64,000 bases of DNA from Rhizobium sp. Root1220 (GTDB lineage Bacteria > Pseudomonadota > Alphaproteobacteria > Rhizobiales > Rhizobiaceae): NCBI RefSeq assembly GCF_001426265.1, contig NZ_LMDG01000033.1:62001-126000 (forward strand), read 5' to 3'. Below the pieces are notes generated by a model. The model did not search any database. It was given only the letters and a program-made list of their open reading frames with translations, and was not told the origin of the DNA. Numbering within the stretch: the stretch's first letter is position 1; the number at the start of each line of letters is the position of its first letter. The translations under genes and the position numbers were made by a program. This document shows, piece after piece, positions 47,206 through 56,932 of this stretch.

Positions 47206-49865
47206 TCATTGGCGATGACGGCCTGTGCCGCAGCAAGTCTTGCAATCGGCACTCGGAAGGGCGAACACGAGACATAGTCGAGCCCGATCTCCTCGCAGAA
47301 ATGTATGGAGGCCGGATCGCCGCCATGCTCGCCGCAGATGCCGAGCTTCATGTCGTTGCGCGTCCGCCTGCCACGCTCGGCCGCGATGCGAATCAGCTCC
47401 CCCACCCCGTCGAAGTCCAGCGAAATGAACGGGTCGTGCTCGATGATACCTTTGCGCTGATAGGTGGGAATGAAAGCGGACGCATCGTCCCGGGAGATGC
47501 CGAACGTCGTCTGCGTCAGGTCGTTGGTGCCGAAGGAGAAGAATTCGGCCGCCTCGGCAATGATATGGGCGCGCAGGGCCGCGCGCGGTAGCTCTATCAT
47601 GGTTCCCACCAGATAGTCGATCCGCATTCCCGCTTCCGCCATCACCTCTCCGGCAACGGCATCGATGCGCTCCTTCACGTAGTCCAGTTCGGCGCGCAGG
47701 CCGACGAGCGGCACCATGATTTCCGGGACCACGGCTGCTCCCGTCTCGTGGGCGGCGGCAACTGCTGCCTCGAAGATAGCTCGCGCCTGCATCTCGACGA
47801 TCTCGGGATAGGAAATCGCCAGCCGGCAGCCGCGGTGGCCGAGCATGGGATTGAACTCGTGCAACGCGTCGACGCGCTGGCGCAGGGTCGCGGTCTCCAT
47901 GCCCATCGCCGCGGCCACATCGGCGATCTCCTCATCCGTCTTCGGCAGGAACTCGTGCAACGGCGGATCAAGCAGGCGGATCGTTACCGGCAGTCCGTGC
48001 ATGACGTTGAACAGACCGGTAAAGTCTAGCCGCTGGATCGGCAGCAGCTTGTCCAGCGCCGAGCGGCGACCCTTTTCGTCTTCGGCCAGGATCATCTCGC
48101 GCATGACCTGGATGCGCTCGCCCTCGAAGAACATGTGCTCCGTACGGCAAAGGCCGATGCCTTCGGCACCGAAGGAACGGGCGGCGCGTGCATCGGCGGG
48201 CGTATCGGCATTGGTTCTGACCGTCATGCGACGGGCGCGATCGGCCCACGCCATGATCCGCCCGAAATCGCCCGAGAGCTCGGGCTGGATCATCTGCACT
48301 TCGCCCTTCAGCACCTGCCCCGCCGAACCGTCGATGGTGATGACATCGCCCTTCTTGAGCGTTACGCCGATACCGATCAGCCGTTCGTTGCGGGCGTCGA
48401 TGCGCATGGTGCCGGCGCCGACGACGCAGGGAATGCCCATGCCGCGGGCGACCACGGCGGCGTGGCTCGTCATGCCGCCGCGAGTGGTCAGGATGCCTTC
48501 GGCGGCGTGCATGCCGTGAATGTCCTCAGGACTGGTCTCGACGCGCAGCAGAATGACCTTCCTTCCCTCCTCCTCCGCAATGACGGCCTCCTCCGCCGTG
48601 AATACGATTTCTCCGGTCGCCGCACCTGGCGAGGCAGGCAGCCCGTTACCGATGACTTCGCGGGATACCCTGGGATCGATCGTCGGATGCAGCAACTGGT
48701 CCAGCGACGACGGCTCGATGCGAAGGACCGCCTCATCCTCGGTGATCACCTTTTCGTCCACCATATCGACGGCGATCTTCATTGCAGCGCGGGTCGAGCG
48801 CTTGCCGGAGCGCGTCTGCAGCATCCAGAGCTTGCCGCGCTCGATGGTGAACTCGATATCCTGCATGTCGCGGTAGTGGCCCTCGAGCTCGGCGCATATA
48901 CGCGACAGCTCCCGGAAGGCATCCGGCATCAGCTTTTCCATCGACGGGCGGTCGGATCCGGAGCTGATGCGGCCTTCCTCGGTGATGCTCTGCGGCGTAC
49001 GGATGCCGGCCACGACGTCTTCACCCTGGGCGTTGACCAGGAATTCGCCGTAGAGCGATCTTTCACCCGTCGAAGGATTGCGGGTAAAGGCGACGCCGGT
49101 TGCGGACGAATTCCCATGGTTGCCGAAGACCATCGCCTGGATGGTGACCGATGTTCCCCAGACTTCGGGAATATTGTGGAGATGGCGATAGGTGACTGCC
49201 CGCGCGCTCCCCCAGCTTGCGAAGACGGCGCCAACGGCGCCCCACAGCTGAACTTCCGGGTCCTGGGGGAAACTTTCGCCAAGCTCCTCCCCGATTGCGT
49301 TCTTGTACAGGGAGACGATGTGCTGCAATTCGCTGGCAGTCAGCTCCGTATCATACTCATAGCCAAGGCGACCCTTTTCGTCTTCGAGGATCTCCTCGAA
49401 GACGTCGTTGTCGAGACCCATGACGACATCGGCATACATCTGGATGAAGCGGCGATAGCTGTCCCACGCGAAGCGTGCATCGCCGGCGTCATGGCCAAGC
49501 GCCTGCACGGTTTCGTCGTTGAGGCCGAGATTGAGAACCGTATCCATCATTCCCGGCATCGACACCCGCGCGCCGGAACGGATGGAGAGCAGCAGCGGCC
49601 GAGCGCCGCCGCCAAAACGCCTGCCGGTGATTGCCTCGATGCTTTCCAGACCGATTCGAACCTCGGTCCTAAGGTCCTCGGCAATCCGCCGCCCGTCCTT
49701 GTAATAGGCGCCGCATGCATCCGCGATGATCGTTAAACCGGGAGGAACAGGCAGACCGAGGCTGCACATTTCGGCTAGGTTTGCGCCTTTGCCACCCAAA
49801 TGCTCGCGGTCGATCGCACGACCTTCAGCCTGACCATTGCCGAACGTATAGACCCACTTGGTCAT
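47187..49865 (-). CDS. ppdK: Pyruvate, phosphate dikinase
   Basis: Interconverts ATP, phosphate and pyruvate with AMP, PPi and phosphoenolpyruvate. The 892-residue protein has the N-terminal ATP-grasp domain (LGGKGANLAEMCSLGLPVPPGLTI; FARNPSTGE-like segment), the swivelling phosphohistidine domain (TRGGMTSHAAVVARGMGIPCVVG) and the C-terminal PEP/pyruvate barrel with catalytic Cys in LGICGEHGGDP. Length is normal. In rhizobia it supports gluconeogenesis. The translation start is ATG 49865. It overlaps the lipoprotein gene tail by 19 bp. Confidence 0.96.
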   Translation of the reverse strand: MTKWVYTFGNGQAEGRAIDREHLGGKGANLAEMCSLGLPVPPGLTIIADACGAYYKDGRRIAEDLRTEVRIGLESIEAITGRRFGGGARPLLLSIRSGARVSMPGMMDTVLNLGLNDETVQALGHDAGDARFAWDSYRRFIQMYADVVMGLDNDVFEEILEDEKGRLGYEYDTELTASELQHIVSLYKNAIGEELGESFPQDPEVQLWGAVGAVFASWGSARAVTYRHLHNIPEVWGTSVTIQAMVFGNHGNSSATGVAFTRNPSTGERSLYGEFLVNAQGEDVVAGIRTPQSITEEGRISSGSDRPSMEKLMPDAFRELSRICAELEGHYRDMQDIEFTIERGKLWMLQTRSGKRSTRAAMKIAVDMVDEKVITEDEAVLRIEPSSLDQLLHPTIDPRVSREVIGNGLPASPGAATGEIVFTAEEAVIAEEEGRKVILLRVETSPEDIHGMHAAEGILTTRGGMTSHAAVVARGMGIPCVVGAGTMRIDARNERLIGIGVTLKKGDVITIDGSAGQVLKGEVQMIQPELSGDFGRIMAWADRARRMTVRTNADTPADARAARSFGAEGIGLCRTEHMFFEGERIQVMREMILAEDEKGRRSALDKLLPIQRLDFTGLFNVMHGLPVTIRLLDPPLHEFLPKTDEEIADVAAAMGMETATLRQRVDALHEFNPMLGHRGCRLAISYPEIVEMQARAIFEAAVAAAHETGAAVVPEIMVPLVGLRAELDYVKERIDAVAGEVMAEAGMRIDYLVGTMIELPRAALRAHIIAEAAEFFSFGTNDLTQTTFGISRDDASAFIPTYQRKGIIEHDPFISLDFDGVGELIRIAAERGRRTRNDMKLGICGEHGGDPASIHFCEEIGLDYVSCSPFRVPIARLAAAQAVIANDQRYRR

Positions 49866-50244
49866 CTTCCCCCCAACACCAACTTCGGAGCAACTTAATC
49901 CGTTGGTGTTCAAATGGAAATCGACAAATGCGGCCAAAATGTTGCGACGCACAATATGTGGCACCGGCGAAACGATTAATTTGGGGAGGTAAAGCTTTGC
50001 GGGACTGCAACAAAGTCCCGCAAAGCCTTATGTCCGTCCGGCCAGGAAAACCGAACGGGGGGTTCCGTGGCGGCGAGAGCCTTCGCCGCGCCGCAGGTAT
50101 CGAAACTTTACGCCTGATAGCCTTTCCGGGCAACAATCAGTGCATGCAGCAATCCCTAATACAAGATTGGTACGAAAACATCTCGCGATTACGTGATCGG
50201 TCCGATTCTGGCTGACTTTTTTTGGGTTTTTATCAGCTGCCTGC
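49866..50244. other. 379-bp gap between smc and ppdK with a 13-bp hairpin
   Basis: No protein gene is convincing here; several short frames lack ribosome sites. The gap must hold the ppdK promoter. The clear structure is the inverted repeat at 49994-50026. Confidence 0.5.
49994..50026 (-). terminator. 13-bp inverted repeat upstream of ppdK
   Basis: Perfect arms GCTTTGCGGGACT (49994-50006) and AGTCCCGCAAAGC (50014-50026) with a 7-nt loop. It is about 220 bp past the smc stop and 130 bp before ppdK. It may be a delayed smc terminator or a leader structure of ppdK; there is no T run. Confidence 0.5.
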
Positions 50245-53200
50245 TCAGGCGATCTCGCGCAACTGTTCAGCCGCCTGAAGATCGACCGACACGAGTTGGG
50301 AAACGCCCTGCTCCGCCATGGTCACGCCGAACAGCCGGTTCATGCGAGCCATGGTGATCGGATTGTGAGTGATGATGACGAAGCGCGTGTCGGTCGAGGC
50401 CGCCATTTCGTCCATTAGGTTGCAGTAGCGCTCGACGTTATGGTCATCGAGGGGGGCGTCCACTTCGTCGAGCACACAGATTGGAGCCGGATTTGTAAGG
50501 AACACGGCAAATATCAGCGCCATCGCGGTCAGCGCCTGCTCGCCGCCCGAAAGCAACGTCATCGTCTGCGGCTTCTTGCCTGGAGGGCGGGCGAGGATTT
50601 CAAGGCCGGCTTCGAGCGGATCATCCGATTCGATCAGCTGCAGCTCGGCAGTGCCGCCCCCAAAGAGATGGGTGAACAGTCGCTGGAACTGAGCGTTGAC
50701 CACATCGAAGGCGGCGATCAGGCGCTCGCGGCCCTCGCGATTGAGGCTCTGGATCGCGCCGCGCAGCTTGCGAATGGCGTCGATAACGTCGTCGCGCTCC
50801 TTGATCAGCGCCTCGAGCTTTTCACTCAGTTCCTTCTGCTCTTCCTCGGCACGCAGGTTGACGGCGCCGAGCCGCTCTCGCTCTATCTTCAGTCGCTCGA
50901 GTTCGCGCTCCACCTCGTGCAGATCCGGAACGGACCGCATCGCTTCCATCCCGGCAAGGCGCAAGGCCTCATGCGGCGCGACGTTCAGCACCTCGCGGAT
51001 ACGTGCCTCGCCCTCCTGTCGTTTTTCCCGAGCCGAGACGAGGCGCTCCTCGGCGCGGCCACGGCGTTCACGGCTTTCGGCGAGTTCGGAGAGCGCTGTG
51101 GCGGCCTTGTGGTCGGCATCGCGCTGGACGATCTCGGCTTCGGTGAGCACATCGGCGGCCCGACGGCGCGCTTCTTCCGCCTTCTGCAATTCGCTCAGCA
51201 GCGCGCGGCGCTTGTCATCGAACTCATCCGGTGCCATTTCCAGATCGGCGGCTTCCTCTCGGGCCTCCTCCTCGCGGTCGCGGAGCGTGGCGATATGTTG
51301 CTCTGCGCTTGCAGCACGGTGACGCCAGGTCTCGCGCTCCTGGCCGATGGCGACGATGCGGCGCTGGCGCGCGTCGTTTTCACGGTTGAGGCTCTCATGA
51401 AGGGCGCGCGCCTCTGCAAGAGAACCGCGGTCAGTCGCGACGTCCACCTGCTGCAGCCGCAACCGTTCATCGATTGCGGTGAGATCGGGCGCGTCTTCGA
51501 GCTCGACACGCGCATTCTCGTCCTGAACGGAAATGTCCTCGAGCTGGGCTTGCAGCTGGCTGACCGCCTCGGCAACGACATCCCGGCGGCGAATGAGGTC
51601 GCCCGAAGCGCGTTCCGCCACGGCGAGCGCGTCTCGCGCATCGGCAAGCTGGCGTGCCGCCATGCGGCTGATATCGCGCGCGTCTGCAAGGCGCCGCTCC
51701 TCACCGACAATTGCCTCGGCTGACATGGCAAGGCGCTCCTCGGCTTCTGCCAGAACGTCCCGCGCAAGAGAAGCTTCGTTTTCCAGCTCGGAAAGGCGGT
51801 TCTTCTGCGCAAGTCGCAGGGCGGCAGCGCTCGGCGCATCCGCTCCCGTCACATGGCCATCCCAGCGGTAGACTGCCCCACCCTTGGTCACCAGACGCTG
51901 GCCAGGCCTCAGCGCGGGCATGAGCCGCAACGCCTCGGTATCCGTCGCAAGGCCTATCTGCCTCAGACGACGTATCAAGGCAGCTGGCGCACGGACATGG
52001 TCCAGCAGTGGTGTTGCACCAGAGGGCAGTGCGGGATCGGCTGCTCCGTCTCCGTTGTCGGACCAATGCGCCGGCGCCTGCGGATCGAGCGGCGATTCCA
52101 GATCGTCGCCAAGGGCGGCGCCCAGCGCTGTCTCGAAGCCTCGATCGACACGCAGATCGTCGGCAACGGGGGCAAATTCGCCGGCAGCGGCGCCGGCGGC
52201 CAGCATGCGGGAAATGGTGCGCGATTCGGTCTCGATCGCGTTCAGCTTCGATCGCGCCTGATCCACGGGCGTCCGCGACATCGCCTCGGTTTGGCGGGCG
52301 GTTGCCAGCGCATGCTCGACCGCCTGGATTGCAGCCTCGGACTCAGCAACGGCGATCTCGCCTGCCTCGACGACCGAACGCTTCTCATCCGGATCCGGCA
52401 AGGTGGCGATACGCTCGCCAACCGCAGAAAGCTCACGGTTCGCTTCGTCCATCTGACGCTCGAGGCGCATTTTGCGGTCGGAGAGATCGCGGATAGCGCG
52501 TTCCAGCTGGTTGCGCCCGGCGGCCGCTTCGGCACGATCCGCGGTCAACCCTGCGAAGATGCGTTCGCTGTCGGCAAGCTTGGCGGCTGCTTCCTCGAAA
52601 GCCTCGCGGGTCTCCTCGGCATGCCGGCCGGAATCGGCAAGAATCTCGTTGATCTCTGCTTCCTCGGCATCGAGCCGCGCCAAAATCTCCGCATTGTCGG
52701 CGACGAGACGCTCTTCGCGCGTGATGTCCTCGGCCAGCTGCACCAGCCTACGGGTCAACTCGTCACGACGACGCAGGGTGCGGCTTGCGTCCTCCTCCAG
52801 CTGCGTCTTGGCGATCTGCAGACGTTGCAGCGCGGCGGCAGCGCGTGCTTCGCCCTCGCGCAATTCTGGAAGCTTGAGGCTGGCAATGCCCTGCGCCTTT
52901 GCCGCTTCCATCTGCATCTGCGCCTTTTCGGCGACAATCATGGTGGCTTGGTTGAGTGCGCTGTCAGACTCGCCTTCGGCCTCCTTCGCCTGCACCCAGC
53001 GAATATGCAGCAGCATCGCCTCGCGGGCGCGGATATCGGCGGAAAGCGACTTGAAGCGGCTTGCCTGCCGGGCCTGACGCTTCAGGCTCTCGATCTGGCT
53101 TTCAAGCTGCGTGGTGACATCATCGAGGCGCTCGAGATTGCTCTCGGCGGCGCGCAACCGAAGTTCGGCCTCGTGGCGGCGAGAATGCAGGCCGGAGATA

Positions 53201-53706
53201 CCGGCCGCCTCTTCCAGCAGCTGGCGGCGGGCCTGCGGCTTGGCCGAGATCAGCTCGCCGATGCGCCCCTGCCCGACCATCGACGGCGAACGGGCACCTG
53301 TGGATGCATCGGCAAAGAGGAGTTGCACATCCTTGGCGCGGCTTTCCTTGCCGTTGATGCGGTAGACAGAGCCCTGCTCGCGCTCGATGCGGCGGGTGAC
53401 CTGGATCTCGTCACTATCGTTGAAGGCAGCGGGGGCCGTGCGCTCTGCATTGTCGAGATAGAGCGCGACTTCCGCCGTGTTGCGCGCAGGGCGGTTGCCC
53501 GAGCCCGAGAAGATCACGTCGTCCATGCCGGAAGCGCGCATGTTCTTGTAGGAATTCTCGCCCATCACCCAGCGGAGCGCCTCGACAAGGTTCGACTTGC
53601 CGCAGCCATTGGGGCCGACGACGCCGGTCAGTCCGCGTTCGATGATAAATTCGGTGGGCTCGACAAAGGACTTGAAGCCGACGACGCGAAGCTTGTTGAA
53701 CTTCAT
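50245..53706 (-). CDS. smc: Chromosome segregation ATPase SMC
   Basis: The 1153-residue core of the bacterial condensin, which organises and separates chromosomes. The N-terminal Walker A is VVGPNGCGKSNLVEALRWVMGE (residues about 29-50); two long coiled coils (about 165-500 and 650-990) flank a hinge around residues 505-640. The C-terminal ABC signature LLSGGEQALTAMALIFAVF and Walker B ICVLDEVDAPLDDHN complete the ATPase. It lies downstream of the dsbA-like gene with 78 bp between, an order known from rhizobial chromosomes. Confidence 0.95.
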   Translation of the reverse strand: MKFNKLRVVGFKSFVEPTEFIIERGLTGVVGPNGCGKSNLVEALRWVMGENSYKNMRASGMDDVIFSGSGNRPARNTAEVALYLDNAERTAPAAFNDSDEIQVTRRIEREQGSVYRINGKESRAKDVQLLFADASTGARSPSMVGQGRIGELISAKPQARRQLLEEAAGISGLHSRRHEAELRLRAAESNLERLDDVTTQLESQIESLKRQARQASRFKSLSADIRAREAMLLHIRWVQAKEAEGESDSALNQATMIVAEKAQMQMEAAKAQGIASLKLPELREGEARAAAALQRLQIAKTQLEEDASRTLRRRDELTRRLVQLAEDITREERLVADNAEILARLDAEEAEINEILADSGRHAEETREAFEEAAAKLADSERIFAGLTADRAEAAAGRNQLERAIRDLSDRKMRLERQMDEANRELSAVGERIATLPDPDEKRSVVEAGEIAVAESEAAIQAVEHALATARQTEAMSRTPVDQARSKLNAIETESRTISRMLAAGAAAGEFAPVADDLRVDRGFETALGAALGDDLESPLDPQAPAHWSDNGDGAADPALPSGATPLLDHVRAPAALIRRLRQIGLATDTEALRLMPALRPGQRLVTKGGAVYRWDGHVTGADAPSAAALRLAQKNRLSELENEASLARDVLAEAEERLAMSAEAIVGEERRLADARDISRMAARQLADARDALAVAERASGDLIRRRDVVAEAVSQLQAQLEDISVQDENARVELEDAPDLTAIDERLRLQQVDVATDRGSLAEARALHESLNRENDARQRRIVAIGQERETWRHRAASAEQHIATLRDREEEAREEAADLEMAPDEFDDKRRALLSELQKAEEARRRAADVLTEAEIVQRDADHKAATALSELAESRERRGRAEERLVSAREKRQEGEARIREVLNVAPHEALRLAGMEAMRSVPDLHEVERELERLKIERERLGAVNLRAEEEQKELSEKLEALIKERDDVIDAIRKLRGAIQSLNREGRERLIAAFDVVNAQFQRLFTHLFGGGTAELQLIESDDPLEAGLEILARPPGKKPQTMTLLSGGEQALTAMALIFAVFLTNPAPICVLDEVDAPLDDHNVERYCNLMDEMAASTDTRFVIITHNPITMARMNRLFGVTMAEQGVSQLVSVDLQAAEQLREIA

Positions 53707-53784
53707 GCCGTCGCCTCACGGCGCACAAACGAAAAAACGGGCGCACGGCTTCCGCCGTCGCCCGTCGATCGAAAACGGTTCAGG

Positions 53785-54477
53785 CTAGTGCAGGCTGTCG
53801 ATAAGGGCCGACATGGTGTCAACCGACATGTCTCCAGAGTAGCGCTTCCCGTTAATCAGGAAAGTCGGCGTGGCGTTGACGCCGAAGTCCTTGGAACCCC
53901 GTTCCCGCGTCGCGTTCACTTCATCCAGCAGCTTCTGGTTCGTCAAGCACTTCGTGAAGCTATCCTCAGTAAATCCAGCGAGTTTGGACATCTGAAGCAG
54001 TGCGGCGCGGCCGTCATCGGCGGCAGCCCATGTCTGCTGCTGCTTGAAGAGCATGCCGACCATCGCAAAATACTGTTCCGGCGTGCTCAATTCGTCCGGC
54101 TTCTGCGGGCTGCAGCGGGCCAGCATAAAGGCTGCGGCAGCGCGCGGGTCGAAGGGGAATTCGCGGATGATGAAACGAACCTTGCCGGTGTCGACGTACT
54201 TCTTCTTGATCTCATCGAACGTCGTCGTGTGGAAATGCGCGCAGTGCGGGCAGGTCATCGACATGTATTCGACGATCGTCACCGGTGCATCGGCCTTGCC
54301 GAGCGCCATTTCCGGCAACGCGCCAGGCTTCAGCACGGCGGCCATATCGACGTCGCCGTCGGACGTTGGAATCTCGACAGCCGCATTCGCGGTGCTGAAA
54401 ACGGCCAAACTCGCCGTTGCGGCAGCAACGCCGCCCAGAAGCTGGCGTTTGGTCAGTTGCATTTCGGAAATCGGCAT
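53785..54477 (-). CDS. DsbA-family periplasmic thiol oxidoreductase
   Basis: A 230-residue protein with signal segment KRQLLGGVAAATASLAVFSTANA (residues 10-32; KRQLLGG is not a twin Arg) and a thioredoxin-fold domain with Cys76-Cys79 (EYMSMTCPHCAHFH) and cis-Pro loop GVNATPTFLING. This DsbA/BdbD-like type forms or isomerises disulfides in the periplasm. ATG 54477 has GGGGAACTT upstream. It precedes smc on the same strand. Confidence 0.9.
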   Translation of the reverse strand: MPISEMQLTKRQLLGGVAAATASLAVFSTANAAVEIPTSDGDVDMAAVLKPGALPEMALGKADAPVTIVEYMSMTCPHCAHFHTTTFDEIKKKYVDTGKVRFIIREFPFDPRAAAAFMLARCSPQKPDELSTPEQYFAMVGMLFKQQQTWAAADDGRAALLQMSKLAGFTEDSFTKCLTNQKLLDEVNATRERGSKDFGVNATPTFLINGKRYSGDMSVDTMSALIDSLH

Positions 54478-54640
54478 CAAGTTCCCCGTAAATTGAGAGT
54501 GGCGGCTGACAGTGCGATATAACGGCGCGCGGCTGTGAACAAGGCACGCTTCGCCAACTTTCTTCAAAGAATTGTGACCTTGGTGGGACGGTCAGATTAA
54601 ATCTCGGACAGAATTGCCCGGCACCAATACTTCCGTAGTG

Positions 54641-55129
54641 TCAGCGGCCGCGCTTGCCCAGCACCGCCGTGCCCAGACGCTTCACCGCCTCGCGCAACTT
54701 GTCACCCTCGATACCCTCCATCATGCCCTCCAGCCTTTTTGCTGCCTCGCCCTTCAGCGGCAGCGGTGTGCGGGAGCGCTTGGCTGCCTGCGAGACCGGT
54801 TTCTGAACGATGCGGATCTGGTGAACAGCGGAAAACCCGAAGAAGCTGTTGATGCGCTGGATGAGTTCCCCCTGAGCATGGGTGAGGAAAAGGGCACGCG
54901 CGCCCTCGCAGGCAACCGTCAGGACGCCCGGGCGGAAGCTGCCGTCGTCATTGCCTCGTGCCCACGCAATCTTTTCCGGTCGAGTGCAATCGGCAAAGTC
55001 AGCACCGGCGATTTCGTCCCAGGATCCGAGCAATGCCGTATTGATGCCGGCGCGGCGGGCAAGCACCGGATCGATCAGGCCGTTGGCCAGTTCGGAGATC
55101 TGCTTCACATCTTTGCGTGGATAACTCAT
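54641..55129 (-). CDS. DUF721/DciA-like protein
   Basis: A 162-residue basic protein of the DUF721 family (ISELANGLIDPVLARRAGINTALLGSWDEIAGADFADCTRPEKIAWAR, GVLTVACEGARALFLTHAQGELIQRINSFFGFSAVHQIRIVQ). DciA, a DUF721 member, loads the replicative helicase in bacteria lacking DnaC or DnaI, so a role at replication is plausible. The frame is open further upstream; I choose ATG 55129 at MSYPRKD. It is divergent from mutY, 95 bp apart. Confidence 0.85.
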   Translation of the reverse strand: MSYPRKDVKQISELANGLIDPVLARRAGINTALLGSWDEIAGADFADCTRPEKIAWARGNDDGSFRPGVLTVACEGARALFLTHAQGELIQRINSFFGFSAVHQIRIVQKPVSQAAKRSRTPLPLKGEAAKRLEGMMEGIEGDKLREAVKRLGTAVLGKRGR

Positions 55130-55223
55130 CGAAACCTTCGGATGTCGACACCATCGGGCGTCGCTGCCTTGATCGGAAGACATTGCTTCGCCAAGTATAG
55201 GGCACTTCCCCTCCGCACGGCAA

Positions 55224-56318
55224 ATGATGACCTCGACGACCCTTACCGCGCCCACCGCAAGGCTCCTGCTAAACTGGTACGATCGGCATCACCGTGACCT
55301 GCCATGGCGCGTTTCGCCACCGATGGCGGCCCGAGGCATCAAGGCCGAGCCCTATCATGTGTGGCTTTCCGAGGTGATGTTGCAGCAGACGACCGTGCCG
55401 GCGGTGAAGCCGTACTTCACCAACTTCCTGGCGCGCTGGCCGACGGTTCGCGATCTTGCCGATGCGCCGAGCGAGGATGTCATGGCGGCCTGGGCGGGGC
55501 TCGGATATTACGCCCGCGCCCGCAACCTTAAGAAATGCGCCGAGGCCGTGACGCGGGACCACGGTGGCATCTTTCCGGACACCGAGGAGGCGTTGAAGGC
55601 GCTTCCAGGCATTGGTGACTATACCGCGGCGGCCGTCGCAGCGATTGCCTTCAACCGACAGGCGGCTGTCATGGACGGCAATATCGAGCGGGTGATATCC
55701 CGGCTTTATGCCATATCGACGGCACTCCCGGCGGCCAAGCCGCTGATGAAGCAGAAGGTCGCGCTGCTCACGCCAGCAGACCGACCGGGAGATTTCGCGC
55801 AGGCGATGATGGATCTCGGTGCGACGATCTGCACGCCGAAGCGCCCGGCCTGCGCTCTCTGTCCGTTCAACGGATCGTGCGACGCCTTGCGACTGCACGA
55901 TCCCGAGCATTTTCCGGTAAAGGCGGACAGGAAAACGAAACCGGTCCGGCACGGCGCTGCCTTCGTGGCGGTTACCGCCGACGGAGCCATCCTGTTGCGG
56001 CGACGGATCGAAAGCGGCCTGCTCGGCGGCATGACGGAAGTGCCGACGACGGGCTGGACGGCGCGGCTGGACGGCGAAACCTCGCCAGATGCAGCGCCGT
56101 TTCCGGCGGGTTGGGAACCATGCGGGACCATCACCCACGTCTTTACCCATTTCGAGCTTCGGCTATCGATCTATCGCGTGGCAATCCCTTCGCCAATTCA
56201 AGCGGATAACGGTTGGTGGGAACCCGTTACAAATCTTGACTCTCAGGCGTTGCCGACAGTCATGAAAAAAGCGATCACGGCGGCTATTCCGCTCGCGTTC
56301 AAACACTCCAAGGAATGA
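55224..56318 (+). CDS. mutY: A/G-specific adenine glycosylase
   Basis: Removes adenine opposite 8-oxoguanine. The 364-residue protein has catalytic Glu in WLSEVMLQQTTVPAVKPYF, the HhH motif LPGIGDYTAAAV followed by Asp in AAVMDGNIERV, and the [4Fe-4S] cysteines CTPKRPACALCPFNGSC (C-x6-C-x2-C-x5-C). The C-terminal third is the NUDIX-like domain that reads 8-oxoG (GGMTEVPTTGW, THVFTHFELRL). It starts an operon with a HAD phosphatase (3 bp) and an NTF2-like gene (2 bp further). Confidence 0.95.
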   Translation: MMTSTTLTAPTARLLLNWYDRHHRDLPWRVSPPMAARGIKAEPYHVWLSEVMLQQTTVPAVKPYFTNFLARWPTVRDLADAPSEDVMAAWAGLGYYARARNLKKCAEAVTRDHGGIFPDTEEALKALPGIGDYTAAAVAAIAFNRQAAVMDGNIERVISRLYAISTALPAAKPLMKQKVALLTPADRPGDFAQAMMDLGATICTPKRPACALCPFNGSCDALRLHDPEHFPVKADRKTKPVRHGAAFVAVTADGAILLRRRIESGLLGGMTEVPTTGWTARLDGETSPDAAPFPAGWEPCGTITHVFTHFELRLSIYRVAIPSPIQADNGWWEPVTNLDSQALPTVMKKAITAAIPLAFKHSKE

Positions 56319-56321
56319 TAG

Positions 56322-56930
56322 ATGCCTATTGATCATATCGTTTTCGACATCGGAAAAGTTCTCATTCATTACGACCCCGATCTTCCGTTCAGCCGCCTCA
56401 TCCCCGACGAGGCCGAGCGCAAGTGGTTTTTCGACAACGTCTGCACACACGACTGGAATGTCGAGCAGGATCGGGGCCGCAGTTGGGCCGATGCCGAAGC
56501 CCTGTTGATCGAGGCTCATCCGGATCGCGAGGAGCATATCCGCGCCTTTCGCAAGCACTGGCACGAAATGGTCTCGCACGCCTACGACGACAGCGTCGCC
56601 ATCATGGAAAGCCTGATTGCCGACGGCCGGGATGTCACGATGCTGACCAACTTCGCATCCGATACCTTCCGTGAGGCGCAGGTCCGCTTCCCGTTCCTGA
56701 CCAAGCCGCGCGGCGTAACTGTCTCGGGCGACGTCCGTCTTATCAAGCCGGACATCGCGATCTACGAAACGCATGCCAAGACCTTCGGCCTCAACCCGGC
56801 AGCCACGATCTTCATCGACGACACGGCACCCAATGTGGAAGGCGCCAAGGCGGCCGGCTGGGATGCGGTTCTCTTCACCGGCGCAGACAGGTTGCGCGCC
56901 GATCTTGCCGCGCGTGGCGTGAGAGTCTGA
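56322..56930 (+). CDS. HAD-superfamily hydrolase (HAD-IA)
   Basis: A 202-residue phosphatase-type HAD protein. The motif I is VFDIGKVLIHYDPD: the first Asp of DxD is present but the second position is Gly-Lys (DIGK), as in epoxide-hydrolase-like and YihX-type HAD-IA members. Motif II is TMLTNF, motif III around KPD and motif IV FIDDTAPNVEGAKAAGW. Substrate unknown. ATG 56322 follows AAGGAATGATAG, 3 bp after the mutY stop. Confidence 0.88.
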   Translation: MPIDHIVFDIGKVLIHYDPDLPFSRLIPDEAERKWFFDNVCTHDWNVEQDRGRSWADAEALLIEAHPDREEHIRAFRKHWHEMVSHAYDDSVAIMESLIADGRDVTMLTNFASDTFREAQVRFPFLTKPRGVTVSGDVRLIKPDIAIYETHAKTFGLNPAATIFIDDTAPNVEGAKAAGWDAVLFTGADRLRADLAARGVRV

Positions 56931-56932
56931 CC

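Noticed and set aside
48135..49736. Open frame of 533 codons on the plus strand
   Set aside because: Antisense to ppdK, whose motifs are all present on the minus strand; the composition is that of a shadow frame.
50140..50215. Short frame (23 codons) beginning at an ATG near 50143
   Set aside because: No good ribosome site, no hydrophobic or charged pattern and no neighbour to pair with.
51853..54522. Open frame of 889 codons on the plus strand
   Set aside because: It lies wholly antisense to smc and the dsbA-like gene and is open only because of high GC at third positions. Its translation has no domain-like features.
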